A stretch of DNA of 64,000 bases, from assembly GCF_021919345.1 (NCBI RefSeq), contig NZ_CP089293.1, positions 4,092,001 to 4,156,000 on the forward strand, given 5' to 3'. This document shows positions 47,010-55,336 of this stretch, in pieces. The DNA comes from Paenarthrobacter nicotinovorans (lineage in GTDB: Bacteria > Actinomycetota > Actinomycetes > Actinomycetales > Micrococcaceae). Positions within the stretch are counted from its first letter, which is position 1. The number at the start of each line of letters is the position of its first letter. The notes beneath the pieces are model-generated. The model saw only the letters and a program-made list of their open reading frames with translations, was not told the origin of the DNA and made no database searches. Made by a program: the position numbers and the translations under genes.

Positions 47010-48205
47010 CAGCGCTCTCCTTCGGTCCCGGGGTGGATACTTCCGAAGGGTGCTGGCCCGCCGGCAAGGGCGGCGAGTGCTTCCGCCGTGGGTGCGTGCC
47101 GGACCGTGCCTTCGTGGGTGAGGCAGGTCCCCGCCACCACTTCGTCCTCGAAGTCCGGGGAAACCACGCCATCCCGGGTCATCAACGCCAGCAGGTTGGC
47201 CACGTTCTTGGCATACAAGCGGGAGGCATCTGCGGGCATCGCCGAGGCCACATCCTTCATTCCCACCAGGGTTACTGTGCCTTGGCCGTCGCCGGTGGGG
47301 ATGGAAATGTCCTGCCCGGGAATGCTTCCCTCCACGTTCCCGCCCGATTCCGCGGCGAGGTCCACCACCACGGATCCCGATCTCATGCCCTGCACCATGT
47401 CGCGGCTGACCAGTAGGGGCGCCCGCCTGCCCGGAACCGCAGCAGTAGTAATCAGCACATCGGCCTGTGCCACGTGCGGTGTCAGAAGCGCCCGTTGAAG
47501 CGCTCCCCTGTCCTCGCTGAGCTCCCGCGCGTATCCCCCGGAGGCCTCTGCTGTCTCGAGGTCCAGCTTGATGAACGTTCCGCCCATGGAGGCAACCTCG
47601 TCGGCTGACGCCGGCCGGATGTCGTTGGCCGAGACCCGGGCGCCTAGCCGTTTGGCTGTGCCGATGGCCTGCAGCCCGGCCACCCCTGCCCCCAGCACCA
47701 GAACGCGGGCCGGAGGGATGGTTCCGGCCGCAGTCATGTACAGCGGGAAGAACCGAGGCAGCCGCATAGCGGCCTCCAGCACACAGCGGTAGCCCGCCAC
47801 AAGCGCCTGGGAGGTCAGTGCGTCCATGGACTGGGCCCGTGAAATGCGCGGTACGAGTTCCAATGCAAAAGCGGTGATTCCGCCGGCCGCGAGCGCCCTA
47901 ACGGTAGGCAACTCCGACGACGGCGACCCCAGGCCAACGGTGACGCAACCCCGGCGGAGGGCTCCCGCCGTCGACGGTTCCATGGGACGGACGTGGCAGT
48001 AGACGTCCAGCGATCCGAGGTCCAACGACCCCACCACGGACGCTCCTGCGCTGCGGTAGTCGTCGTCACTGTGGCCGGAGGCGAGCCCCGCGCCGGATTC
48101 AACGTCCACCGCCAGGCCGAGGCCCACTAGTTGCTTGATTGTTTCCGGCGTGGCTGCCACCCGCCGCTCGCCGTCGAGCGCTTCGCGTGCTATGCCTGCT
48201 TTCAC
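47009..48205 (-). CDS. pntA: NAD(P) transhydrogenase subunit alpha, soluble part
   Basis: A 398-residue NAD(H)-binding subunit of the AlaDH/PNT fold. The N-terminal REALDGERRVAATPETIKQL and the Rossmann motif VLVLGAGVAGLQAIGTAKRLGARV near residue 175 are typical. The GTG at 48205 has GAGGGG nearby and gives the family start VKAGIARE; the frame runs 14 codons further. First gene of the operon. Confidence 0.93.
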   Translation of the reverse strand: MKAGIAREALDGERRVAATPETIKQLVGLGLAVDVESGAGLASGHSDDDYRSAGASVVGSLDLGSLDVYCHVRPMEPSTAGALRRGCVTVGLGSPSSELPTVRALAAGGITAFALELVPRISRAQSMDALTSQALVAGYRCVLEAAMRLPRFFPLYMTAAGTIPPARVLVLGAGVAGLQAIGTAKRLGARVSANDIRPASADEVASMGGTFIKLDLETAEASGGYARELSEDRGALQRALLTPHVAQADVLITTAAVPGRRAPLLVSRDMVQGMRSGSVVVDLAAESGGNVEGSIPGQDISIPTGDGQGTVTLVGMKDVASAMPADASRLYAKNVANLLALMTRDGVVSPDFEDEVVAGTCLTHEGTVRHAPTAEALAALAGGPAPFGSIHPGTEGER

Positions 48206-48390
48206 CCGCCACCCCTCTTCCGGAACGCTCCAGAAACCAGTTGGCATGAGTCTATGACCGCGAGGGTCCGGGCGGGAGTAGGGGGCTGCGCTATGTGAAC
48301 AAGTCCACTAGTGTCGGTTGAGTCGGGTCAACCCGCCACCACACCGTCGACGAGCCGGTTCCGGCCGCGCCGTCGGAAAGGAACGCCGCT

Positions 48391-49002
48391 ATGGACACCT
48401 TCAAAATCGGCTATTTCGTTGGAAGCCTGGCCAGCAATTCCATCAACAGGGTCCTCTCCAAAGCGCTGATCAGCGTCGCACCCCCGGAACTCGAATTCCA
48501 TGAAATCGCGATCAAGGACCTTCCCCTCTACAGCTCTGACTACGATGCCGACTTCCCGCCCGCGGGCCGGGAGTTGAAGGATGCCATCGCGGCGTCGGAC
48601 GGGATCCTGTTCATCTCCCCCGAATACAACCGTTCCATCCCTGGCGCCTTGAAGAACGCCATCGACTGGGGCTCGCGCCCCTGGGGCACCAACTCGTTCG
48701 CACGGAAACCCACCGGAATCATCGGCGCTTCGCCCGGTGGCATCGGCACTGCAGTGATGCAGTCATCCATGCGGAGCGTTCTGAGCTTCCTGGACGCGCC
48801 GCAGCTGAATGCGCCCGAGGCGTACATCCGCTTCGTGGCAGACGCGTACGACGACGACGGTTCCGTTAAGGACGAAGGGACCGCCGCGCTGTTGCGCCAC
48901 TATATGGAGGAGTACAGCGCGTTCGTACAACGCGTCCTGGCAGCCAACGCGCCGGGACACATCGGCGACCCGGAACCGGATTCGGCCAAGCTCACGCGTT
49001 AG
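48391..49002 (+). CDS. NADPH-dependent FMN reductase-like flavoprotein
   Basis: A 203-residue flavodoxin-fold protein. The phosphate loop GSLASNSINRVLSKAL is near residues 11-26, and SPEYNRSIPGALKNAIDWGSRP near residue 75-96 is the flavin motif shared with chromate/quinone/azo reductases. It likely reduces flavins or quinones in the cytoplasm with NADPH. It is divergent from pntA by 185 bases, a logical neighbour since transhydrogenase supplies NADPH, though that link is only contextual. Confidence 0.88.
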   Translation: MDTFKIGYFVGSLASNSINRVLSKALISVAPPELEFHEIAIKDLPLYSSDYDADFPPAGRELKDAIAASDGILFISPEYNRSIPGALKNAIDWGSRPWGTNSFARKPTGIIGASPGGIGTAVMQSSMRSVLSFLDAPQLNAPEAYIRFVADAYDDDGSVKDEGTAALLRHYMEEYSAFVQRVLAANAPGHIGDPEPDSAKLTR

Positions 49003-49018
49003 CTGTATTGGCGAGGGG

Positions 49019-49048
49019 CGGGTGCCGCTCTTCCTGGGGCGGCACCCC
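49019..49048. terminator. Hairpin after the flavin reductase gene
   Basis: Arms GGGTGCCGC and GCGGCACCC around a loop containing TCTTCC, 17 bases after the stop. Confidence 0.6.
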
Positions 49049-49224
49049 GGGACCACGAGGAAAGGTCGATGTCCGCGCGGACGTTCGACGGCCCGGTGGT
49101 TTGCGTTTCCGCATTAACGCCGACCGCCGGCCTCAATGAGGTCCTGAACCTAGGAATGGTCGTTGGGGTGTGCGATTATCGGACGGCTTCCGCTTGCGTA
49201 TAAGGTTCGGAAAGACTTGACCGG

Positions 49225-49242
49225 GTGATCCATTTGGATCAC
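49225..49242. promoter_or_regulatory. Palindrome GTGATCC-N4-GGATCAC
   Basis: Perfect 7-base arms around ATTT, 55 bases upstream of the DUF4230-like gene. The surrounding 49,049-49,296 stretch carries no gene. Likely operator. Confidence 0.5.
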
Positions 49243-49296
49243 TCCACAAGCGCGGAAGGGCATTTCGGCATCGAACGACTTGGGGATTGAATCGTC

Positions 49297-49923
49297 ATGA
49301 AATTTTTTAGGGTACAGGTTCGGCTCTGGCCCGTCCTGCTGATCATGGGTGTGGGTATTGCGGGACTGGGCGCGGCCTTTGCAACTGGCGGACTTAATGC
49401 CCTGGCTCTCAGTTCGATGCTCGGCAGCAGCTCCAACGAACGAGATACGCAAGTAGTCCAGGCGGTCACGCGCGTGCAGGAGGTTGCCTTGGTAAGTCTT
49501 CACATCGAGGGTGTCGCGAGGCATGAAAGCACAGGGGAAATTCTCGGCGTCGCCGTACCTGCCAGCGAGAAAACGACACTGATCCAGTACAAGTTCAACG
49601 CAAAACTAGGCATCGATGGGTCACAGGTCAAGATCGAAAAGAACAGCCCATCATCGTTCCGGGTGACCATTCCTCAGTTCGTCGGCATCGGCTTCGACGA
49701 TCCGGTGTTCGAAGACCCAATGGAGAGCAGCGAAGCGCTTAGCTGGCTGACGCCGCCCGCCGTTCAAACCCGCATGATCAACAACATTCTCAGCGACGAG
49801 AACAAGCAGAAATATATAGCCCAAAACGAGGCCGCGCTTCAGGAGCAGACCAAGACGTTCTACTCCGGAATCATCACAGGCGTCGATACCGACGCCGAAA
49901 TCGTCTTTGAATTCGCAAAGTAG
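49297..49923 (+). CDS. DUF4230-like membrane-anchored protein
   Basis: A 208-residue protein with one N-terminal hydrophobic helix (about residues 9-32) and an exposed domain with alternating strands: VVQAVTRVQEVALVSLHIEGV and TTLIQYKFNAKLGIDGSQVKI. This resembles the DUF4230 family, whose function is unknown. Base composition is visibly less GC-rich than the flanks, so the gene may be acquired. The ATG follows a TTGGGGAT-type site; the start is reasonable. Confidence 0.7.
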   Translation: MKFFRVQVRLWPVLLIMGVGIAGLGAAFATGGLNALALSSMLGSSSNERDTQVVQAVTRVQEVALVSLHIEGVARHESTGEILGVAVPASEKTTLIQYKFNAKLGIDGSQVKIEKNSPSSFRVTIPQFVGIGFDDPVFEDPMESSEALSWLTPPAVQTRMINNILSDENKQKYIAQNEAALQEQTKTFYSGIITGVDTDAEIVFEFAK

Positions 49924-50012
49924 CGTCAACGGCCAGCTGCCCTGCTCCGATGTGCCACTCAGGAACGTCCACTTTTCTGACGAGGTGGATGATTGTGTCC
50001 TCGCCAAGCCCG

Positions 50013-50957
50013 TTAGCGGAGGTCTGGCCCACCTGTCTCGGCGAGTTCGCCTAGCACGCTGATTCCCTCGTCGTCCCCGTATTGGGTGGCGTCTTGATCG
50101 ACATCGGAAAACGAGTCGGCCGCCTCGTCATTAGCGAGGTGCGGGTATTTCTCAAGAAGAAAGCGCTTCCGGTACTCAATATTTGCGACGTCGACAATCG
50201 ATTCCAGAGTGGCCCAATTGAAAGCGCCACCCAAGACGATCCCGGCTGCCGGGACGACTTTGCCGAGCCCTTGCTTGGTAAGCCGAAAAGCGAACTTTTC
50301 CGCAAACTTCTTGGAGACCTGGGCTACGAGCGACATATCCAAGAGCACCGCCCAGTTCTTGCCACGCACGAGTGCCTGGGTCAGCCGTGAAATGTCAGCC
50401 ATCGCGGCAGTCTTCGCGCTGGCTGACATTGCCGTGCCAGCGTTGACGACAGACATAACGAAAAGTTTCTCCGCTGGTTCTTCGGGGTCGTAGCCGTACA
50501 GCAGAGATATGTGACCGACGGAGCGGGACGCGAGACCTAGAACTAATGCAGCGTCACCAACGAATGCCCCGGCGATTGCTGCCCCTGAAGGCGCAGCCGC
50601 GGCTCCGCCGGTGACGGGGACAGCGAGTTCCCCTCCGGAGATCACCAGTCCTGCACCGGCCCCCGAAAGAGCTGCAGCAAGAGGGTAGCCCCAGCTCATA
50701 CCTCTCCCGCGGACAACGTCGATTTGCTCAAGGTCGAGGTGACGCAAGTCGGAGAGCCTCGTAACGTCGTGGCCGTTCTTTTTGTGTTTCGCAACAACCT
50801 GTTTAGGAGATAGACCGGCCCGTGAAATGCGCCCGGCCGCCTGCCTCATGGAGCCAAACGCAGCCCCACCCCAGTCGCTGATGCCGTCGGGAATGGAGTC
50901 CTTGGCTTTGCGTGCTCCGCTTTTGCTGAGACACTTCCCGGAGAGGCGACTAAACAA
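50013..50957 (-). CDS. EcsC-family protein, N-terminus possibly broken
   Basis: A 314-residue frame with the EcsC pattern: basic N-terminal part, glycine/alanine-rich helices (SGAGAGLVISGGELAVPVTGGAAAAPSG), then the conserved GDAALVLGLASRSVGHISLLYGYDP and a C-terminal FNWATLESIVDVANIEYRKRFL. The TTG at 50957 is the only start in frame and has a poor ribosome site. The frame stays open and protein-like upstream to a TAA near 51050 (including SALSSGAEALENPKGWGF), while an ATG exists there in another frame. A lost start or frameshift is likely. Confidence 0.65.
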   Translation of the reverse strand: MFSRLSGKCLSKSGARKAKDSIPDGISDWGGAAFGSMRQAAGRISRAGLSPKQVVAKHKKNGHDVTRLSDLRHLDLEQIDVVRGRGMSWGYPLAAALSGAGAGLVISGGELAVPVTGGAAAAPSGAAIAGAFVGDAALVLGLASRSVGHISLLYGYDPEEPAEKLFVMSVVNAGTAMSASAKTAAMADISRLTQALVRGKNWAVLLDMSLVAQVSKKFAEKFAFRLTKQGLGKVVPAAGIVLGGAFNWATLESIVDVANIEYRKRFLLEKYPHLANDEAADSFSDVDQDATQYGDDEGISVLGELAETGGPDLR

Positions 50958-51109
50958 GACTCCGTCACCGGTGAATCCCCAGCCTTTAGGATTTTCGAGG
51001 GCTTCCGCTCCTGAAGAGAGCGCCGACCAGCACTGCCTCAGGAAGCATTAGGTTTTCGAGACACCACAGTGTCCGCCTCAGGTGTCGACCGGAATATAGT
51101 TCACCCAGC

Positions 51110-51274
51110 GTGATCAAGGCGCTGCCTCATTGGGGCTCTGAGCGCTTGGTCGAGGTAATCAGTGCCGGTTTCCTCAAAACTGTACCCAAGATCGACGAAG
51201 CTATCGACGTTGAGGATCTCGCGGGCGAACTCCCGAAGCGGCACCCGCAGTACCCCCCACCTGCAAGGATTTAG
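51110..51274 (+). CDS. Possible small protein or gene remnant
   Basis: A 54-residue frame from GTG at 51110 with protein-like content (GSERLVEVISAGFLKTVPKI followed by acidic residues). No ribosome site is evident, and the frame stays open upstream without a clear start. It may be the end of a decayed gene within the block 49.0-51.3 kb. Its stop overlaps the palindrome at 51272-51289. Confidence 0.3.
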   Translation: MIKALPHWGSERLVEVISAGFLKTVPKIDEAIDVEDLAGELPKRHPQYPPPARI

Positions 51275-51289
51275 TCAGTATGCTTACGA
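51272..51289. promoter_or_regulatory. Imperfect palindrome, TAGTCAG-N4-CTTACGA
   Basis: Each arm differs by one base from TAGTAAG / CTTACTA. It lies 41 bases upstream of the membrane-anchored protein gene at 51331. Confidence 0.45.
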
Positions 51290-51330
51290 GTATGAGGATT
51301 TGAGGACACGCCCCTACTCAGGAGATACCG

Positions 51331-51750
51331 ATGCTTCGTAAGTTAGCCATAACTACAGCCGCCTTGGCCCTTTTTGCCGGGTCGATGGCATCCACCACCG
51401 CCGCAGCAAACGCCGCAGCCCCGGCGGCAGCCGCAACCACCGTCCACGCGCAGGGCAGCGTAGCCGCCACCACGGCAACGCCTTCGCCGGATGCAAGCAA
51501 CCCCTCGGGCCCGTCAACGCAGACACCCACCAACCCCGGGCCATCCTCGGGTGCGCCCAACACACCTAACCCCGCAGGAAGCGGACCAGCCAACCCCGGC
51601 ACGGGAGAATCCGAACCCCAGGAGCAGACCCGCACCAACGCCGTGCCGTGGGTGCTGGCGGGCGTTGCCGCCGTCATCATCATCGCGCTAATCATTTGGA
51701 CCCTGCGGAACCGGCGCGGCCGGGACAAGGGAATCAGCCGGGAAAGCTAG
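51331..51750 (+). CDS. Exported, C-terminally membrane-anchored Pro/Ala-rich protein
   Basis: A 139-residue protein. A signal peptide (MLRKLAITTAALALFAGSMA, cleavage near residue 28) is followed by a low-complexity Ala/Pro/Ser/Thr/Asn region (residues 40-100), a membrane helix (WVLAGVAAVIIIALIIWTL) and a basic tail RNRRGRDKG. Such stalks are common at the actinobacterial envelope; no enzyme domain is present. GAGATACCG lies before the ATG. It overlaps the convergent HAD gene by 4 bases and follows the palindrome at 51272. Confidence 0.75.
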   Translation: MLRKLAITTAALALFAGSMASTTAAANAAAPAAAATTVHAQGSVAATTATPSPDASNPSGPSTQTPTNPGPSSGAPNTPNPAGSGPANPGTGESEPQEQTRTNAVPWVLAGVAAVIIIALIIWTLRNRRGRDKGISRES

Positions 51751-52430
51751 GCCAGCTTCCCGATAAGGCTGCCTTCGAGGTTTTCGAGCAGGTGCCGCGG
51801 ATTGTCATAGACTTCCGCGGCACCTGCGTCGCGCAATTCGGCCTCGCTGATTCCGCCGCAGGTCAGCGCGATCACCGGAACGCCAATGGCAGAGCCGGCC
51901 TTTACGTCCCAGACAGCGTCGCCCACGAAAACCACGTCCTGTGGTTCCAGGTGGAGCTTCTCCAAGCACGCCTCCAGGATGTCGGGCGCGGGCTTGCTCT
52001 CCTTCGCGTCATTGGAACTCGTCCACGCATCAATGGAGGATCCGGCGTCGAGGAGCCTGCGGCTGACCTCAAGGTCGCGATCCTGCGCCGAGGACGCCAA
52101 TCCGACCGCCAGCCCGGCTTCCGAACAGGCGGCCAGGAGATCCCGGGCCGATTCGAAGGTCCGCAGCGCGGGCCAGAAGGTGGAAAAAACCGCACTGTGC
52201 GAGGACTTGAGGTTTTCCTGCAAGTCCTCCGAGGGCTCCGGCACCAAGCTCTGGATGAGCCGGTCGCCTCCCATGCCGACTCGCCGGTGGATGGCCGACA
52301 TTTCGATGTCCAACCCTTCCCGCCGGAACGCCTGCCACCACGCCATGGCGTGGAAGTAGCTCGAATCAATCAGGGTGCCGTCCACGTCGAACAGGACACC
52401 GCGCTTCTTTGACGTCGCCTCAGTTGCCAC
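51747..52430 (-). CDS. HAD-superfamily phosphatase (phosphoglycolate type)
   Basis: A 227-residue HAD phosphatase. Motif I DVDGTLID is near residues 15-22, followed by a helical cap with GGDRLIQSLVP, motif II in LASSAQDRDL, motif III KPAPDI and motif IV GDAVWDVKA. This is the beta-phosphoglucomutase/phosphoglycolate phosphatase group; substrate unknown. The GTG at 52430 has AAGGTGG 6 bases upstream. It overlaps the upstream YegP-like gene by 11 bases, so the two are cotranscribed. Confidence 0.85.
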   Translation of the reverse strand: MATEATSKKRGVLFDVDGTLIDSSYFHAMAWWQAFRREGLDIEMSAIHRRVGMGGDRLIQSLVPEPSEDLQENLKSSHSAVFSTFWPALRTFESARDLLAACSEAGLAVGLASSAQDRDLEVSRRLLDAGSSIDAWTSSNDAKESKPAPDILEACLEKLHLEPQDVVFVGDAVWDVKAGSAIGVPVIALTCGGISEAELRDAGAAEVYDNPRHLLENLEGSLIGKLA

Positions 52431-52701
52431 AGCTGACCACCTTCGCTTGTGTCCGCGTCCCCTGGGCGGCGAGCGCAGAATCAATCACGGGCTCTTCCAA
52501 CATCAATACGGCGTACCGCTCCGCAGAGCCGGTTTGCAGCAGGCCGGTGCCGGCCACTTCCCGGATCGCAGCCACCCCTTCAACGGCGTCATCCACCGTG
52601 GAGAACCGCTTGGACAAACCCATCAGGCAATCCCCGCCGTCCACCATCAAAATCCGATATCCCCCATCGGGCGTTTCCACCAGTTCCAAACGGCCGGCCA
52701 T
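52420..52701 (-). CDS. Small YegP/DUF1508-like protein
   Basis: A 93-residue soluble protein. LELVETPDGGYRILMVDGGDCLMGLSKRFSTVDDAVEGVAAIRE resembles one DUF1508 unit, a beta-hairpin plus helix; the tail (TGSAERYAVLMLEEPVIDSALAAQGTRTQA) is not typical. The ATG at 52701 has GAGGAGGT just upstream, so the start is firm. A TAGTAAG-N4-CTTAGTA palindrome lies 33 bases upstream. Family members are poorly characterised. Confidence 0.65.
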   Translation of the reverse strand: MAGRLELVETPDGGYRILMVDGGDCLMGLSKRFSTVDDAVEGVAAIREVAGTGLLQTGSAERYAVLMLEEPVIDSALAAQGTRTQAKVVSCGN

Positions 52702-52733
52702 CGCTACCTCCTCGTTTTCGATGAAAAACAGCT

Positions 52734-52751
52734 TAGTAAGACTACTTAGTA
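52734..52751. promoter_or_regulatory. Near-perfect palindrome, TAGTAAG-N4-CTTAGTA
   Basis: Left arm is identical to that of the 57121-57144 palindrome, right arm differs by one base, and the spacer is also 4. It lies between the divergent genes starting at 52701 and 52816. Confidence 0.55.
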
Positions 52752-52815
52752 TAAGCCCTTGGAAATAATCCGTAACGCTGGAAATACGCGCCTGCAACTT
52801 CTTGTTGGCGTGGAT

Positions 52816-53457
52816 ATGACAACAATCGGAATTATCGGTGCAGGACACATTGGCAGCCAGGTCGCACGCAAGGCGGTCGAACTCGGCTACGACGTCGTGA
52901 TCAGCAACTCACGCGGACCCGAGACCCTCGGCGACCTCGTCGCGGAACTGGGGCCGCGCGCCCGGGCCGCGACGGCGGCCGAAGCAGCAGCGGCAGGCGA
53001 TTTCGCCGTCGTGACCGTTCCCCTGAAGAACTACCGGGACGTTCCCGCCCAGCCGCTCGAAGGCAAGGTGGTTATCGACACGAACAACTACTACTGGGAG
53101 CGCGACGGACGCATTCCGGAGCTGGACAACGGTGAAGCAACCACGTCCGGCCTGCTCCAGAAGCACCTCCCCACCTCGAAGGTGGCAAAGGGCTTCAACC
53201 ACATCTTCGCCAAGGACATCACGACGGACGGCACTCCGGCGGGGACGCCGAACCGTCGTGCCCTGGCAACCGCCAGCGACTTCCCGGAAGCAGCGGAGCT
53301 CGTCACCAGGCTTTACGACGAATTCGGTTTCGACACCGTCAACATCGGGCCCCTTGCAGACAGCTGGCGGGTCGAGCGCGACCGTCCCGCCTATGTCATC
53401 CGGCAGAACGCGGATGAACTTCGGGAGAACCTCGCCAAGGCGAACCGCACCAACTGA
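52816..53457 (+). CDS. NADP oxidoreductase, coenzyme F420-dependent family
   Basis: A 213-residue Rossmann protein. TIGIIGAGHIGSQVARKAVELGYDVVISNSRG is the dinucleotide motif (residues 3-33) typical of F420-dependent NADP reductase and its NAD(P)-only relatives. VVIDTNNYYWERDG and the KGFNHIFAKDIT segment complete the family pattern. It may use NADPH with F420 or another partner; no F420 biosynthesis gene is nearby. It is divergent from the YegP-like gene. Confidence 0.82.
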   Translation: MTTIGIIGAGHIGSQVARKAVELGYDVVISNSRGPETLGDLVAELGPRARAATAAEAAAAGDFAVVTVPLKNYRDVPAQPLEGKVVIDTNNYYWERDGRIPELDNGEATTSGLLQKHLPTSKVAKGFNHIFAKDITTDGTPAGTPNRRALATASDFPEAAELVTRLYDEFGFDTVNIGPLADSWRVERDRPAYVIRQNADELRENLAKANRTN

Positions 53458-53468
53458 ACCACAGCGCA

Positions 53469-53505
53469 CGACGGCGGACGGGCGGCTTGCGCCTGTCCGC
53501 CGTCG
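53469..53505. terminator. Stem-loop terminator, CGACGGCGGAC / GTCCGCCGTCG
   Basis: Perfect 11-base outer arms with an additional inner GGCG/CGCC pairing, 12 bases after the stop at 53457. Same arms as the hairpins at 5304 and 29042. Confidence 0.75.
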
Positions 53506-53639
53506 CACGTCGTGGAACAGTCGGGTATCACCGCGCGGAGGTGGTGCTCATCACGGCAGCATCCAAGCTAAGGCCAAGTTCCTCTTACCATTCGAAGCAG
53601 TATCCGTAAGCAACAGCCCCCGCCGTCTAGTCTCGCCCT

Positions 53640-55226
53640 ATGGAAAAGACCCTTTACGACACAGTCATTGTTGGCGGCGGCCACAACGGACTCACAGCGG
53701 CCGCGTACCTGGCTCGGGCGGGCAAGAGCGTAGCCGTCCTGGAGCGGGACGACCACTTCGGCGGCGCGGCTGTTTCAGCGGCCGCCTTCAAGGGCGTCGA
53801 TGCCCGCCTCTCGCGCTACTCCTATCTGGTCAGCCTGCTTCCCCAGCGGATTATCCAGGAGCTGAACTTGGACATAGCGCTGGCCCGCCGCAGGTACTCC
53901 TCCTACACACCGGACCCGGAAAACCCCGAAAAAGGCCTCCTCATCGACGGCGGCGACTCCCACGCCAGCCGGGAATCCTTCGAAAATGTGGGTGCGGGAG
54001 TTGACTTTGACGCGTTGGAAGGCTTCTACGCCGACACCGGCAAGCTCGCGCAGGCCTTGTTTCCCACCGTTTGCGAACCACTGCCCAGCCGCTCGGAAGC
54101 CCGGGCCCTCGTGGCTGACGACAAGCTGTGGAACTCCTTCATCGAGAATCCGCTGGGCCAGGTCATCACAGAGCGCCTCACCCACGATCTGGTCCGGGGC
54201 ATGGTTTCCACCGACGCCCTGATCGGCACCTTCACTTCGCTCGACGACCCCTCCCTGGATGCCAACCGATGCTTCCTCTATCACGTGATCGGCAACGGGA
54301 CCGGCTTGTGGGACATTCCCTTGGGCGGCATGGGGTCCGTTTCCCGCGAACTCGAGCGGGCGGCCCGGGAGGCCGGGGCGGTGCTGTTGCCATCGGCGGA
54401 GGTAACAGCCATTTCCGACGACGGCGAAGTCCGGTTCCGGCACGACGGCAGCGAACACGTGTTCCAGGGCAGGCGTATCCTCGCCAACGTTTCGCCATGG
54501 GTCCTGCAGGACCTTCTGGGAGTGCCGTCACCGCAGGAGGTCGCCCGGCCCGAAGGGGCGCAGATCAAGGTGAACCTGCTCCTGAAGCGCCTTCCGAAGC
54601 TCCGGGATGCCACGGTCACTCCCGAAGCCGCTTTCGGCGGGACCTTCCACATCAATGAGCGGTACCAACAGCTTGCCGACGCGCACCGTGCGGCCACCGA
54701 CGGGCAGATTCCCAGCCCACTCCCCTGTGAGATCTACTGCCACTCCTTGACTGATCCGAGCATCCTTTCCGGGGAGCTTGCAGCCGCCGGAGCGCACACA
54801 TTGACGGTGTTCGGGCTGCACACCCCCGACCGGCTGGTGACGGAAGAAAACAACCACGTGATGCGTGCCAAGCTCCAGGCCGCCGTCCTCGAATCGCTCA
54901 ACTCGGTCCTGGCCGAACCCATCGAGGACCTCCTGCTCACGGACGCCGACGGAAACCCGTGCGTCGAGGCCAAGACCACCCTTGACCTTGAACATGCCCT
55001 GAACATGTCGGGGGGCAATATCTTCCACGGCAAGCTGCAGTGGCCCTTCCTGGAGGACGACGAGCCCCGGGCTTCCCCGGCTGAACGGTGGGGCGTCGCA
55101 ACGGGGTACCCGAACATCTTCCTTTGCGGGGCAGGTGCCCGCCGCGGGGGCGGAGTCAGTGGATTGGGCGGGCACAACGCCGCCATGGCGGTCCTGGAGG
55201 ATTTGCAGGACGAAACCGTGTCATGA
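53640..55226 (+). CDS. FAD-dependent phytoene desaturase-like oxidoreductase
   Basis: A 528-residue flavoprotein of the carotene desaturase/PYROXD2 group. The FAD motif TVIVGGGHNGLTAAAYLARAGKSVAVLERDDHFGGAA is at residues 8-44; a central PLGGMGSVSRELERAAREAG and the C-terminal GAGARRGGGVSGLGGHNAA motif complete the fold. The substrate is unknown; no carotenoid genes are adjacent. It is the first of two or three forward genes, followed by the VOC protein. Confidence 0.85.
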   Translation: MEKTLYDTVIVGGGHNGLTAAAYLARAGKSVAVLERDDHFGGAAVSAAAFKGVDARLSRYSYLVSLLPQRIIQELNLDIALARRRYSSYTPDPENPEKGLLIDGGDSHASRESFENVGAGVDFDALEGFYADTGKLAQALFPTVCEPLPSRSEARALVADDKLWNSFIENPLGQVITERLTHDLVRGMVSTDALIGTFTSLDDPSLDANRCFLYHVIGNGTGLWDIPLGGMGSVSRELERAAREAGAVLLPSAEVTAISDDGEVRFRHDGSEHVFQGRRILANVSPWVLQDLLGVPSPQEVARPEGAQIKVNLLLKRLPKLRDATVTPEAAFGGTFHINERYQQLADAHRAATDGQIPSPLPCEIYCHSLTDPSILSGELAAAGAHTLTVFGLHTPDRLVTEENNHVMRAKLQAAVLESLNSVLAEPIEDLLLTDADGNPCVEAKTTLDLEHALNMSGGNIFHGKLQWPFLEDDEPRASPAERWGVATGYPNIFLCGAGARRGGGVSGLGGHNAAMAVLEDLQDETVS

Positions 55227-55336
55227 ACCGGGCCGTGACTGCACTTTATGGGTGGCTGCCTCTTCGGATGCTCGGCGCATAGGGCTTCCGGGGAGGCAGC
55301 TGCACCACTCAGCGCAGCCCTACACCAAGGAGCCCC

